Origin: an uncultured Alistipes sp.
Lineage (GTDB): Bacteria > Bacteroidota > Bacteroidia > Bacteroidales > Rikenellaceae
NCBI GenBank assembly: GCA_900546065.1
Contig: URBK01000001.1
Location: 124,001 to 188,000 of the forward strand
Direction of reading: 5' to 3'
Length of the DNA: 64,000 nt
Shown here: positions 50,626 through 59,951 of the stretch, one piece after another
Layout of the letters: each line of letters opens with the position of its first letter
Position numbering within the stretch: position 1 is the stretch's first letter
Position numbers and translations under genes: made by a program
Notes under the pieces: generated by a model
The model's input: the letters and a program-made list of their open reading frames with translations, nothing else
Database searches by the model: none
What the model was told of the DNA's origin: nothing

Positions 50626-51000
50626 ATGGATAAAGAGTATGTAATGCACATCGCACAGACCATCAAAGAACAATTGGTATCACTTACACCCATGCCCATT
50701 CTTATGTCGTGGGGAATCGGCGATTTTGTCGCTACGGTATTCCGGGATTTGCCGGCATTGCGGATTAAAGTAAACGGGCGGTTGCACGCCGGAAATGTCG
50801 TTATCGCACTCAACGGCTCCGATTATTATGAGGTATATCTGCTGAAAGAGAACGGTGCGGAGTGCGTCAATGAGGAAGTATGCTTCGACGAGTTGGGCGA
50901 TGTCATTGACCGAGCCGTCGAAAGCGGTACGGACAAAGAGGAATACGACAAATTCTGCGACCGGCAACTTGCCGTACTTTTAAGCGGTACACGAGCCTGA
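50626..51000 (+). CDS. Small ICE protein, unknown function
   Basis: 124 aa. Alpha/beta-looking (ALRIKVNGRLHAGNVVIALNGSDYYEVYLL) with an acidic helix (EVCFDELGDVIDRAVE). Final gene of the leader-G unit, 33 bases after the previous gene, followed by a perfect terminator stem. Confidence 0.65.
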   Translation: MDKEYVMHIAQTIKEQLVSLTPMPILMSWGIGDFVATVFRDLPALRIKVNGRLHAGNVVIALNGSDYYEVYLLKENGAECVNEEVCFDELGDVIDRAVESGTDKEEYDKFCDRQLAVLLSGTRA

Positions 51001-51018
51001 ATAAGCGAGCGACCGAAT

Positions 51019-51053
51019 AACACCGCCCATTTTTCTACGTGGGCGGTGTTTTC
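51019..51053 (+). terminator. Intrinsic terminator after the small-gene unit
   Basis: AACACCGCCCA (51019-51029) and TGGGCGGTGTT (51040-51050), perfect 11-bp stem with a TTTT tail. Confidence 0.88.
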
Positions 51054-51089
51054 GTGTGCGGTTGGATGCGTCCAAGCCGCAATATCCTA

Positions 51090-51541
51090 TTATAAACTCA
51101 CTTTTGAAGTCCTTGTTCCACTTTTACCGTTGTTACGGCTTGTGGGATTGTCCGGCTCCGTCATTTCCAATACCCCTGTACCAATCATCGGATTGATATA
51201 GACCTCCATAAGATTTTCCCTATCTTTCAATCCTAAATGTTGCAAAATATCAGATAGGTATTGCGGCTCAACACAGAACTCCAAGATTTGCTCTTTTCTC
51301 AAATCCTGCTTGCGAGGTTTTCTTGCGGGTTTTCTTGTCGGGTTTTCATCCCTAACTGCAAGGTCAGCACAACATAGTCCGGACGTGTTTCCTCGGCTAC
51401 AGTAGGAAGCGGCCAACCCAAAGACTGCCAACCGCTCACAATCTTATCCACACCGCTACCAGCTTTCTCGGCACGCCCCAGACGCATGAACATCTGAGTG
51501 AGTAGATTGGCAGCAAAGCGAGTGCAAGACACCGGAACGCT
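51090..51541 (-). pseudogene. Decayed C-terminal fragment of a RecG/AlbA-type (COG2865) protein
   Basis: Two minus-strand frames read as consecutive parts of one protein: LTQMFMRLGRAEKAGSGVDKI in one frame, then RKPARKPRKQDLRKEQILEF and YLSDILQHLGLKDRENLMEV in another, with the shift near 51350. The first part matches the conserved C-terminal helix of AlbA_2/ATP-binding transcriptional-regulator proteins. The N-terminal two-thirds is missing. The gene was probably truncated when the DUF1016 gene arrived. Confidence 0.7.
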
Positions 51542-51611
51542 AAAAATACCGAATAAGACCCACGCGGCACTATAATATGTTGGCATTCTGCCCTGTATAT
51601 CCCGTATTTTT

Positions 51612-51619
51612 CGTACCTT
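51612..51619 (+). promoter_or_regulatory. -7 element of the DUF1016 gene
   Basis: TACCTTTG matches TAnnTTTG, about 16 bases before the first ATG. Confidence 0.7.
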
Positions 51620-51635
51620 TGCGGCACAAAAACGT

Positions 51636-52856
51636 ATGTATATGGAACAACAGGTTATCCCATCGGATTATACACAATATGCAGAGGCAGTAGAGATAAT
51701 CAAACATGCCATCGAACGCTGCCGGTATAGAAGTGCGGCTGCGGTCAACAAAGAAACTCTCTCGTTGTATTTTGGAGTGGGGAAATTCGTGTCTGAAAAT
51801 TCCCGCATCGGCTGTTGGGGTACTAAAGCATTGCCTACCATATCAAAGCTCCTTCAACGGGAGTTGCCCGGTCTGCACGGCTTTTCTGAATCGGGGTTGA
51901 AACGGATGCGCTCATTCTATGAGGAATGGAGGACGTTTTTAATTCGTCCAACAGTGTTGGGCGAATTGGAAAACCATTCGTCGGAAAAGGGTACGGCTTT
52001 AATTCATCCAACAGCGTTGGGCGAATTGGATATTGACGAGCATCTACTGCTGCAACTTATCGGGCAACCGGTCAATACCGAATTTACCTGGGACGATTTT
52101 GTCAAGATCAGCTTTTCACATCATATTGAAATCCTGACTCGTTCAAAAGACATCGCGGAACGGTTGTTCTATATCCATTGTGCCGCTCAAAATGCGTGGT
52201 CGCTATCCTCTCTCAAAAATTACTTGAAAGAAGACATCTATTCAAATCGCGGATCTTTGCCGAGCAACTTCCTTCAAGTGCTGCCCGAAGCCATTTATGC
52301 CGTAAAAGCGATATTGGCGTTCAAGGATGAGTATATGCTCGAAATGGTTAATCTGGAGAATGTGGGAGAACGCGAACAGGACTGGAACGAAAAGGTCATC
52401 GAAAACCAAATCGTAACCAATATCAAGCAGTTCATTCTCCGTTTTGGAAACGACTTCACTTTTATCGACAGTCAGCATCGCCTGATAGTTGCCGGAGAAG
52501 AAATGTTTGCTGACCTTGTATTCTTCAACAGAGAACTGAATGCCAGCGTAATCGTGGAGTTGAAACGGGGCAAGTTCCGCCCGAATTATCTCGGACAGCT
52601 TAGCGGCTACCTGACGGTGTATGACATGACCGACAAGAAACCGCACGAGAACCCTTCAATCGGTATTGTCCTATGCCAGGATGCCAACCGCAAGTTTGTC
52701 GAAATCATGGTGCGCGACTATGATAAGCCTATGGGCGTGGCGACATACCGCACAGCCCAAGAAATGCCGGAGAATCTGCGCAAGACTCTACCGGACATCG
52801 ACAAATTACAAAATCTGCTATCGGAAAACGATTCCAAATCGGAAACTGTCAGATAA
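51636..52856 (+). CDS. DUF1016 (YhcG-like) PD-(D/E)XK nuclease-family protein
   Basis: 406 aa. The N-terminal DUF1016_N region runs to about residue 170. The C-terminal nuclease domain has EEMFADLVFFNRELNASVIVELKRG (D...E-x-K metal pattern near residues 290-315) and FVEIMVRDYDKPMGVATYR. In-frame duplication of 20 codons: two 33-base near-copies start at 51938 and 51998, giving RPTVLGELE and HPTALGELD. Such genes often travel as defence-linked cargo beside restriction systems. It has its own promoter and terminator. Confidence 0.85.
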   Translation: MYMEQQVIPSDYTQYAEAVEIIKHAIERCRYRSAAAVNKETLSLYFGVGKFVSENSRIGCWGTKALPTISKLLQRELPGLHGFSESGLKRMRSFYEEWRTFLIRPTVLGELENHSSEKGTALIHPTALGELDIDEHLLLQLIGQPVNTEFTWDDFVKISFSHHIEILTRSKDIAERLFYIHCAAQNAWSLSSLKNYLKEDIYSNRGSLPSNFLQVLPEAIYAVKAILAFKDEYMLEMVNLENVGEREQDWNEKVIENQIVTNIKQFILRFGNDFTFIDSQHRLIVAGEEMFADLVFFNRELNASVIVELKRGKFRPNYLGQLSGYLTVYDMTDKKPHENPSIGIVLCQDANRKFVEIMVRDYDKPMGVATYRTAQEMPENLRKTLPDIDKLQNLLSENDSKSETVR

Positions 52857-52920
52857 TTCATTTACGTCCGTAAAACCGGCTTTATGCCCACAAGATTTTG
52901 GGTAACTGAAATTGAATATA

Positions 52921-52960
52921 AAAATCCCTGCAATAATTTCGTGATTATTGCAGGGATTTT
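52921..52960. terminator. Strong bidirectional terminator between the DUF1016 gene and the tra operon
   Basis: AAAATCCCTGCAATAAT (52921-52937) and ATTATTGCAGGGATTTT (52944-52960), 17-bp perfect arms around six bases, with A/T ends on both strands. Confidence 0.95.
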
Positions 52961-52963
52961 GAT

Positions 52964-55150
52964 TTATTTCGCCCCACGCTTGTTCAGTACATCCGTTATC
53001 ATGTCTTTTACATCCTGTCCGACTTGTATGAAATTTTTATACAAGATGCGTTCCCGTTCCTCCCTCGACTTAAAGGTGTAGAACTTCGGTAGCGGTACAT
53101 AGGCCGCTTCCTCCGCTTTTATCTCCTTCATATCGAAATCCGTCTTGCAGAAGAACTTTGTAGTCTTGAACTCTTCCGATTCCTGAATGTTCATCGAGCC
53201 TCCTGTACCGGTTTTCGTCTTCACGAAATCCCTGGCCGTCTGTCCGCAAATCCATCCCGTCGCCATATCCGAAATTTTCGAGGCGGGTACAAGGCTGTCC
53301 ATATTCTCATTGAGATTGATGCTCGTCTTATCCCGGTCGATGGTCACGCCCTTTTTGACCTGTACTACCTTGCCGAAAATGTCATTCGACAACCATTCCA
53401 GTGTCTCTTTTGCGCGAGCTGAACCGCTTACCACGTTGCCCACTGTCGTGATGATTTTTTGCATTCCCACTTTTCCGTAGTCAGCCTCCAACTGCGGCAA
53501 CTCCTGAAAACCCAGCGTTACGCTTACCTTGTTGCTTCTCGCCGTACCTATCAGTCGGTCTATCTTGTGGAAATACAGTGTCGGCAGCTCATCCACGATG
53601 ATGCTGACCGGAATATTCTTCCCCTGCCCGGTGTTCACACGGGTAACGAGACGGTTCAATATCAGAGCGTTCAACGCTCCGATGATACTTTCCATTTCCG
53701 GATCGTTGGCTATCAGCAGATAACTGGGTGACTTGGGGTCACTAACTTTCAGGTCGAAGTCGTCCCCATCCTTGTGGAATATCCAGTAGGATTCCTTGGT
53801 GGCCAAACGGCTGGTATAGACACGCAGCGTACCAATCATACCCTCTAATTGTTCCATTGCCTTGTTCTTGAAGGCCGTCTGGAACGGGCCGAGCAACGGC
53901 GCGACCTCGTTGTCCGTCTCCAGTACCTCAAAAATAGTCTGGTAGCTCTCATTGAGAAATGAAAGGATATGCGGCATATCCGAGTATTTTCCCAGCCAAT
54001 AGGCAGGTTCCACGATGCTGCCACCCTCACGGTCACGAACGACACCCGTCGGCTTCCAGAACTTCGTCTGCGGATCTTGCCGTTTCTCCGCATATAGTTT
54101 CTTTCCGTTTGCATCGTAGGGTTCCCGCTCGTAGTTCACGAAAAAGTAGATACAGGCGGCAAGAAAGTTCACGGCAGAAGTCTGAAAGAACTGGTCACTG
54201 CCTCCGCCTCCCTCTTTCTTGCCTTTCTGCAGGGATTCCAACAGGGTTTCCGCCGTTTCGCTCGCCGCCGCAAGATTATTGATGTACTTTGCCTGAATGG
54301 GGTTCACCCGTTTGCTGTACTCCACATCCACGAAGTTGATGATGTTGAACTTGCACCCTTTGGGCAGTTTTCCGAGCTTCTGGTTTTTCTTGTAATGATA
54401 GTAAAGTTTAGTGGCAAGTGTCGGAAATTTGTAGTCATAGACCACCATCGCAAAGCCCTTGGCACTATGTTGGCGGATGAACGGTTCTATGATGCTGAAC
54501 GTCTTACCGCTGCCCGGAGTTCCGACTACCCATGTTCCTCTGAAACAGTTGCTTATCGACACCCATCCCTTGCGAAATTTACCTTTGTAATAGTACCGCA
54601 TCGGTATATTCACGCTATACTGGTTCTCAACCTTCTCTTCGCTCTGCTCGAAACTTTCATTCTCAAAGTTGAACCGGTCTTTACCCAGTCCCTCCTTGAT
54701 GAACTTCGAGATGTTATCCAGTGCGATATGTACCAATATCACACCGACAAGCGTGGTCGCCATGTAGAAGATGATATTTAGTGGCAACGTGTAGAGCCTC
54801 GTTTCCATCGGATGATGGTACAACCACACGGAGAACACAATCAGGAACAGTCCGCTGATTAGCGGATATAACACCTGTCTCCGGGCATCGAACTCCAGAT
54901 GCTTCTTGTTCCTCGTACCGATACAGGTGATGCAGATAAGCAGGAACGTCGCAATCTTGCTGTACACAAGATTACCGTCATTGTAAATCATCCACTGCTT
55001 GATGCGCCCGTGAATATCAATCAGTATGCCACCCCAGTGGTCGAGCATGGCAGGGTCGATGGCATACTCGAAGAACTCCATCAGCACGGAGATATAGATG
55101 ACCGCACGGAATATCTTGTAGAACCCTTGTAATTCTTTGCTCTCTTCCAT
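52964..55150 (-). CDS. VirD4-type coupling protein (TraG/MobC family)
   Basis: 728 aa. Four N-terminal hydrophobic spans (about 15-150). P-loop ATPase: GTPGSGKTFS (Walker A, about 230) and VSIIVDELPTLYF (Walker B, about 520). NALILNRLVTRVNTGQG and GSARAKETLEWLSND are typical of type IV coupling proteins. It recruits the relaxase-DNA complex to the secretion channel. Last gene of the tra operon, ending four bases from a strong terminator. Confidence 0.93.
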   Translation of the reverse strand: MEESKELQGFYKIFRAVIYISVLMEFFEYAIDPAMLDHWGGILIDIHGRIKQWMIYNDGNLVYSKIATFLLICITCIGTRNKKHLEFDARRQVLYPLISGLFLIVFSVWLYHHPMETRLYTLPLNIIFYMATTLVGVILVHIALDNISKFIKEGLGKDRFNFENESFEQSEEKVENQYSVNIPMRYYYKGKFRKGWVSISNCFRGTWVVGTPGSGKTFSIIEPFIRQHSAKGFAMVVYDYKFPTLATKLYYHYKKNQKLGKLPKGCKFNIINFVDVEYSKRVNPIQAKYINNLAAASETAETLLESLQKGKKEGGGGSDQFFQTSAVNFLAACIYFFVNYEREPYDANGKKLYAEKRQDPQTKFWKPTGVVRDREGGSIVEPAYWLGKYSDMPHILSFLNESYQTIFEVLETDNEVAPLLGPFQTAFKNKAMEQLEGMIGTLRVYTSRLATKESYWIFHKDGDDFDLKVSDPKSPSYLLIANDPEMESIIGALNALILNRLVTRVNTGQGKNIPVSIIVDELPTLYFHKIDRLIGTARSNKVSVTLGFQELPQLEADYGKVGMQKIITTVGNVVSGSARAKETLEWLSNDIFGKVVQVKKGVTIDRDKTSINLNENMDSLVPASKISDMATGWICGQTARDFVKTKTGTGGSMNIQESEEFKTTKFFCKTDFDMKEIKAEEAAYVPLPKFYTFKSREERERILYKNFIQVGQDVKDMITDVLNKRGAK

Positions 55151-55153
55151 GAA

Positions 55154-55900
55154 TCAATCCGTTGTTAATTCTTGTTTCCGACGATACCAACGGTCGTTGA
55201 TTCGTATGACATCCATACCGAACCACACACCGTTTTCGTTCAGTTTCGTCTTTATTCTTTCAAGTGCTACCGGTCCTAAACCCCAGATTTCCATGAGATA
55301 TTCCTCGTTGAGCTGAATCAGGTCGCCGACATACAATATCCCATGAGATTCGAGTTTGCTTCTGACTATAGGCGTCATTTTCATGCTGAATATCGGCTGT
55401 GAGAGATAATGCACCTCTTCTGCCTGAATGTTGTCCAAGGCTATCTCAAGCCCTTCTTTGACTCTCTGGACAGAATTGATGTATTCTTCCTGCTGTTGGA
55501 TTTTAATTTCCTGTTGCTGTATCTCATCACGCAATTCAGAAGCCTTCCTTAAAAGTTCGGCATTGCTTCGCTTCAATTCGTCATTAACATCCGTCATCGA
55601 CCGGTTGTTTAACTCAAGTTCCTTGCGTTTGCCGTTCAACTCCTTGACAACTTCCTCCAATTTGGCAATCTGGCATCTCAGAGCCGAACCTTTCCCATTG
55701 TCTGCCGCCATGTTATCCAAAAGGTAGCTGAAGCGTTGAATCAGATAATCAATGTCCTTTTTATCAGACGCAACAGAATCGGCGAGCTTTTTCAGTTTTT
55801 GCCGAGGTGATTCATCTTTGATGGGATAGTATATGAGGAAAGCCCCCAATACCATCAATACTATACAGAAAAGCATATCTATATTCATATCGTTGCACAT
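55154..55900 (-). CDS. Membrane-anchored coiled-coil protein with RNA-polymerase-alpha-CTD-like tail
   Basis: 248 aa. One N-terminal span (MLFCIVLMVLGAFLIYY, about 9-26). A coiled coil spans about 35-160 (NRSMTDVNDELKRSNAELLRK). The C-terminal 75 residues read like the alpha-CTD: LSQPIFSMKMTPIVRSKLES, ILYVGDLIQLNEEYLMEIWG, LGPVALERIKTKLNENGVWF, ending GMDVI, the same spacing of GDL...L and LG.xxLxxI...L as RpoA. It may bind DNA or a protein ligand by this helix-hairpin-helix module. Between the coupling protein and a lipoprotein. Confidence 0.75.
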   Translation of the reverse strand: MCNDMNIDMLFCIVLMVLGAFLIYYPIKDESPRQKLKKLADSVASDKKDIDYLIQRFSYLLDNMAADNGKGSALRCQIAKLEEVVKELNGKRKELELNNRSMTDVNDELKRSNAELLRKASELRDEIQQQEIKIQQQEEYINSVQRVKEGLEIALDNIQAEEVHYLSQPIFSMKMTPIVRSKLESHGILYVGDLIQLNEEYLMEIWGLGPVALERIKTKLNENGVWFGMDVIRINDRWYRRKQELTTD

Positions 55901-55901
55901 T

Positions 55902-56558
55902 TTATTTGTTCATGGTAATTATAGGCCGCAGCTTATGCGCCTGTGTCTTAGGTGTCTCCTGCATCGCGCCGCTTCCTGTCGAGTAAAGCCACGCTTTCGC
56001 CGTCTCTTGTCCGGACACTTCCGTCGATGTCCAGTACCAGCAATCGTATTCATCCAACGGCAACGGATGACCGCCGCACCGTTCAATGACAGGATTGACG
56101 GTTTCCCGGACAGCATACAGCAACCGCATCTGTGCTACCGACGGGATATAGGCACTCTGTCCGTACCGCCACAGGTCAAAGACCGCTTCCGCCATAGGCG
56201 AAGCCGTCTCCCTTGTGTCGTACAGCGCAAAGGTGTTCATGTTCCCGTCCAATGCCCCGATGTCGGCCGACGTCCCTTGTGCGACACCGAGGCTGTCGGC
56301 GAATGCCGCCGGAGCAATGTCCCACAGGTAAACCGCATAGCCGTTCCCTTCCGTTCCTTCACGGCGTTCGGTATCAAAGACAACCGCTATTGCCCGCTTC
56401 CCCGATTGTTCATACTGCGCATAGGACAATGCCGTGCCGTCCTCGCAGAGAATATGCCCCGGACGTACCGCCGTATCGGGTACGTCGATATGGGCGTCAC
56501 AGGCAGCGCACAATACCGCCGCCACTACCATTGCAATCCATTGAATCTTTCGTATCAT
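55902..56558 (-). CDS. Outer-membrane-type lipoprotein of the tra operon
   Basis: 218 aa. The lipobox VLCAAC is followed by DAHIDVPD. Body has beta-domain features and a C-terminal YWTSTEVSGQETAKAWLY pattern with LRPIITMNK, as in DUF1566/FISUMP-type domains of Bacteroidetes lipoproteins. It lies one base from the neighbouring gene. Possibly a surface adhesin or channel accessory; unproven. Confidence 0.7.
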   Translation of the reverse strand: MIRKIQWIAMVVAAVLCAACDAHIDVPDTAVRPGHILCEDGTALSYAQYEQSGKRAIAVVFDTERREGTEGNGYAVYLWDIAPAAFADSLGVAQGTSADIGALDGNMNTFALYDTRETASPMAEAVFDLWRYGQSAYIPSVAQMRLLYAVRETVNPVIERCGGHPLPLDEYDCWYWTSTEVSGQETAKAWLYSTGSGAMQETPKTQAHKLRPIITMNK

Positions 56559-56584
56559 GTCATTTCCGTTTTTTTGTTTTTCCT

Positions 56585-57109
56585 TTATTTTATCGGCAGT
56601 TTTACACCCAGCACGATACCTGTCCGCAGCAAATCCGCCCCTTTTATCATCATGTCACTCTTGACCTGCCAGTACAGCGTCCATCCCGACCGCAGCTCAT
56701 AATTGTGCTCGTAACCCACATGGATTCCGGCAAGAAACTTGTTCGTGTCGCTCCCTGCCGAAGCTCCGATACGCAAGTTGCCGTAATGGTTGCGTCCACG
56801 CACCACACAAGGTTTGTACGCCACACCGAAACCATAAGTGCGGTAGTTGCGCCAGAAGGATTCCGGACAAATATGACCGCAAGATTTACATTCCGTCCAT
56901 TTCAGATAGCCGTTGGCGAAGAACTCCCACGCATGACGGCAGTTCATTTCATGCTCGTAAGCAAGCGTTACGTCCATGCCGTTCTCATACAGCAATCCCA
57001 CGCCGAGCGAGAGGCGGCCGCCGTTGCGTTGCGCATGGGCATTGGTGGCAAACCCTATGCAGACAAGCATCAGTAACAAAACTGTTTTCAACGTCTTTTT
57101 CATCGTCAT
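56585..57109 (-). CDS. traO: TraO-like conjugation protein
   Basis: 174 aa. Signal peptide ending NAHAQ. A small beta-barrel-like mature part (GRLSLGVGLLYENGMDVTLAYEHEM, then FLAGIHVGYEHNYELRSG) is as in Bacteroides TraO. The start overlaps the TraN stop by four bases (57106-57109). Confidence 0.85.
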   Translation of the reverse strand: MTMKKTLKTVLLLMLVCIGFATNAHAQRNGGRLSLGVGLLYENGMDVTLAYEHEMNCRHAWEFFANGYLKWTECKSCGHICPESFWRNYRTYGFGVAYKPCVVRGRNHYGNLRIGASAGSDTNKFLAGIHVGYEHNYELRSGWTLYWQVKSDMMIKGADLLRTGIVLGVKLPIK

Positions 57110-57957
57110 TCCTCCTCCAATAAAGCGGTGTTAAATGAATCGGCCGACAGCACATCCTCGTAGTCGATGTTCAGGCTGATATTGCGCCCGCTGATTTGTT
57201 GTTCCGTCATTTCGATAGTCAGCAGCTTGTCGTTCGGAAAGGTCATCTTTTTCACGACAATCACGTTCCGGTAGCCGTGCTTGAACGTCTTGCCGTGTTC
57301 CAATACCAGGGCAGGAGTCAGCTCGATGGTCTGCGCGTTAGTTGCCTTCGAAAGTTTCTTGTCCGACAGTTTCACCCGTATCTCGTCGATGTCGAAACGG
57401 ATGTTCGTTTTGTTCTCGATGGAAAAGTCGATGAAGAAGTAGTCGCCCACCGAGTAAATATTGTTCAGGCGCATCACCATTCGGTGCGCCTTGGTCGCCA
57501 CGTTGCGGATTTTCGCGGGCGAGTTCCACACCCGTCTTGCAAAACGCACCATGTCGGCTGTGGACATCGAGACCGTAGGATTGTTGTAGGCATCCCGTTC
57601 CTGTAGCTGAATTTCCTTGTCTGCCACCGCCTCGCTTATCCGCGTGGTGTAGATGAGTGCATACTGCGTGCGATAGCGTTCCGTTACGATGGTGACGATG
57701 GCCAGCACTTCACCGTCCTCGTGTCCCGTCTCTTTGGGCTTTAACCGGATGATGTTCTCAATGGGTTGGTCGCCCGCCACCTTGTCTGTGGAAATATCCA
57801 CGAAGCGGACCGGTTCCGAGGCTGTGATGACGGTCGTTACCTGTTCATTGACAGTCAGCCGTTCCATCTCTTCGTATGTACGCTGAGCCTGTGCGTTCCG
57901 TGTGGCAAAAAGTCCTGCCGCCAGAAGAAATGCAGTTATAATTATTTTCTTGTTCAT
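57106..57957 (-). CDS. traN: TraN-like (DUF4138) conjugation protein
   Basis: 283 aa. Signal peptide ending NAQAQ. Beta-rich mature part: VTTVITASEPVRFVDISTDKVAGDQP, FFIDFSIENKTNIRFDIDEIRV, KHGYRNVIVVKKMTFP, which match the TraN/DUF4138 (VirB9-like) family. Probably part of the outer-membrane core of the secretion channel. Preceded by an AGGGAAATAAAAAA site. Confidence 0.9.
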   Translation of the reverse strand: MNKKIIITAFLLAAGLFATRNAQAQRTYEEMERLTVNEQVTTVITASEPVRFVDISTDKVAGDQPIENIIRLKPKETGHEDGEVLAIVTIVTERYRTQYALIYTTRISEAVADKEIQLQERDAYNNPTVSMSTADMVRFARRVWNSPAKIRNVATKAHRMVMRLNNIYSVGDYFFIDFSIENKTNIRFDIDEIRVKLSDKKLSKATNAQTIELTPALVLEHGKTFKHGYRNVIVVKKMTFPNDKLLTIEMTEQQISGRNISLNIDYEDVLSADSFNTALLEEE

Positions 57958-57977
57958 ATCGTTTCTGTTGATATTTT

Positions 57978-58781
57978 TTATTTTTTTATTTCCCTTATTT
58001 CGCTTTCTTTAATCCCATGACCACGTTCCAGTTCCTCCCGAATCCGTCGTCCGGCAATTTCGCAATACGTCGGTTCAATCTCGAATCCGATGTAATGCCG
58101 TCCCGTGCGGATGGCGGCAATGGCGGTCGTACCCGAACCGATGCAGTTGTCCAGCACCACATCGCCCTCGTTGGTATAGGTGCGCATCAGGTACTCTATC
58201 AAGGCTACCGGCTTCTGTGTCGGATGATAGAATGCTCCTGTCTTGTGTTCCTTGGGTATGGAAATGACAGAGGTCGGGTACTTGTCTTCGGCAACACGCA
58301 CCGGAGCCAGTTTCATTTCACCGTAACAGCGGTTCGTGAAACCGTCCGTCTTGCGCCGTCCATGATTTTTCCGTTCCGGTGGACACGGCATCATCTGAGG
58401 ATGATATACCGGCTGACGGTCGTAGAACACGATGATGTCCTCATGCTGGCGTAGCGGCATCCGGTTGGCATTCAGGTGACCCGTTACCCGGTCTTTCCGC
58501 CACACGAGGTTATACCGCCACATCCGGGGTTGCGAGAGCATGAGCCGCGCCGAGAAGATGCCCTGCGCAAAGAGGATAACGGGGCTTCCCGGCTTGGTGA
58601 TCCTGCGGTACTGTTCCCACAACGCTTCGAGCGGTATCTGCCTGTCCCAGTGTACCGCCTTGTTGCTACGGTTCAACACGCCGTAAGGCAAATCCGCTAT
58701 CACGGCATCGACACTGCCGTTCGCCATGAGCTTCATGCCCTCGATACAGTCCATATTATATATGTTGTCAATCTCTATCAT
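57978..58781 (-). CDS. Orphan beta-class DNA methyltransferase within the tra operon
   Basis: 267 aa. Catalytic motif IV reads DLPYG (in place of DPPY), at about residues 31-35. SAM motif I is in DNCIGSGTTAIAAIRTG near the C-terminus, so the motif order is the beta class (N6-adenine or N4-cytosine). TQKPVALIEYLMRTY is the usual motif X-like region. No restriction gene is adjacent. It lies between traM and traN, so it was inserted into the tra operon. Protection of the element from host restriction is the likely role; recognition sequence unknown. Confidence 0.88.
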   Translation of the reverse strand: MIEIDNIYNMDCIEGMKLMANGSVDAVIADLPYGVLNRSNKAVHWDRQIPLEALWEQYRRITKPGSPVILFAQGIFSARLMLSQPRMWRYNLVWRKDRVTGHLNANRMPLRQHEDIIVFYDRQPVYHPQMMPCPPERKNHGRRKTDGFTNRCYGEMKLAPVRVAEDKYPTSVISIPKEHKTGAFYHPTQKPVALIEYLMRTYTNEGDVVLDNCIGSGTTAIAAIRTGRHYIGFEIEPTYCEIAGRRIREELERGHGIKESEIREIKK

Positions 58782-58792
58782 GGCTTCCGTTT

Positions 58793-59941
58793 TTACTGTT
58801 TCTCACGTCCGTTCACCAGATAGACGAAAGTGCCGTATTTCAGCTTTACCTTATTTTTTTTGATAGCTTTGCCGATGGCATTGCTCGTTTTCTGGTAGGC
58901 ATTCGTAGCGGCTTGCATTCCCCATTGCGAGAGACTGTTGCCGTAACTGCCGGTATTCATGTTCAGATTCCCCGACACCGCACCGCTTGCCACATCCTTG
59001 CTCGTTTCCCGGAACTGGCTGTTCGGTACATAAAGCCCCTCCATGCCGTCCGTGTCGTAAAGGGACAGGCTGACCTTCACCAGTTCGTCCTCGATGAGAA
59101 TGCTGGTGATGTTCCCCTTCACACGCCCCGACGAGAAGCCGCTCATGGTGGCATACAGATACGACCCTCGTTTGACCACGCACTCGTTGATCTCCACGTC
59201 GTCGAGCAGACGCAACCGCACACGCGAGCCGTCCACCGCTTTGATGTCCTCGTCGATAATGGCCTTTATCAGTTTCGGTTCACGGGCATTGACCGCAAGC
59301 GTATTGAAGTAATCCGAAGCCGTCTTTACCTTGCGTACCACTTCGCTGGGCGGTTCGTTCTCTGACGGGGCTTTTACCGAACGGCTCTCTTCCTCTATTT
59401 TTCCCTTAACCTCTATGGTTGCCGTCGGGGGTTGCGCCGATGCGGTACTGTCCGTATCGGTCGCCGGTAATACCTCATTGCGTCCTCTCAACCTTGCTTC
59501 GGCAAGGGCTTTCTCCAGTTCCGCGAGAGCTTCTTGCTCGCGCGTCTTGGCATCGGCAATTTGCGCTGCCGCAGCCTTTTCCTGCTGTTGCTCATCGAGC
59601 AGGGCGATGTCGTCCACCGTGTATTGCGATTCATATTCTTCCTTGTTGTCATCGGGTTCATCTCGTTCTATGTTATCCACTGCGGAGTAATCCTGTATCT
59701 TACCCCATGATTTGGCCATGTTCTCGTACTTGCTGCCTATGCCGTCACCGCCTTTAAGCCGGGCATCCGGCAAATCGGGGTTCAAAAACTCCGTTGTCTG
59801 CAGCGTCTTGTCCGGAATCTCCGCCGTTTCGGTCTGAAACAGGTCGAAGATGAAGTACGATGCAACCAGAAGCGGGATATACAGGACAGCCGGAAGCATA
59901 TACTTCGGCTCCCTGAAATTGATTTTATCAAATATCTTCAT
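58793..59941 (-). CDS. traM: TraM-like conjugation protein
   Basis: 382 aa from the ATG at 59941 (a neighbouring ATG at 59944 is equally possible; the longer frame overlaps the methyltransferase). One N-terminal span (YMLPAVLYIPLLVASYFIF), a Glu/Ala/Gln-rich coiled region, then the C-terminal TraM domain: GSRVRLRLLDDVEINECVVKRG, SGRVKGNITSILIEDELV, and VKLKYGTFVYLVNG. TraM is the VirB10-like component linking inner and outer membranes. Confidence 0.9.
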   Translation of the reverse strand: MKIFDKINFREPKYMLPAVLYIPLLVASYFIFDLFQTETAEIPDKTLQTTEFLNPDLPDARLKGGDGIGSKYENMAKSWGKIQDYSAVDNIERDEPDDNKEEYESQYTVDDIALLDEQQQEKAAAAQIADAKTREQEALAELEKALAEARLRGRNEVLPATDTDSTASAQPPTATIEVKGKIEEESRSVKAPSENEPPSEVVRKVKTASDYFNTLAVNAREPKLIKAIIDEDIKAVDGSRVRLRLLDDVEINECVVKRGSYLYATMSGFSSGRVKGNITSILIEDELVKVSLSLYDTDGMEGLYVPNSQFRETSKDVASGAVSGNLNMNTGSYGNSLSQWGMQAATNAYQKTSNAIGKAIKKNKVKLKYGTFVYLVNGREKQ

Positions 59942-59951
59942 CATACATCTT

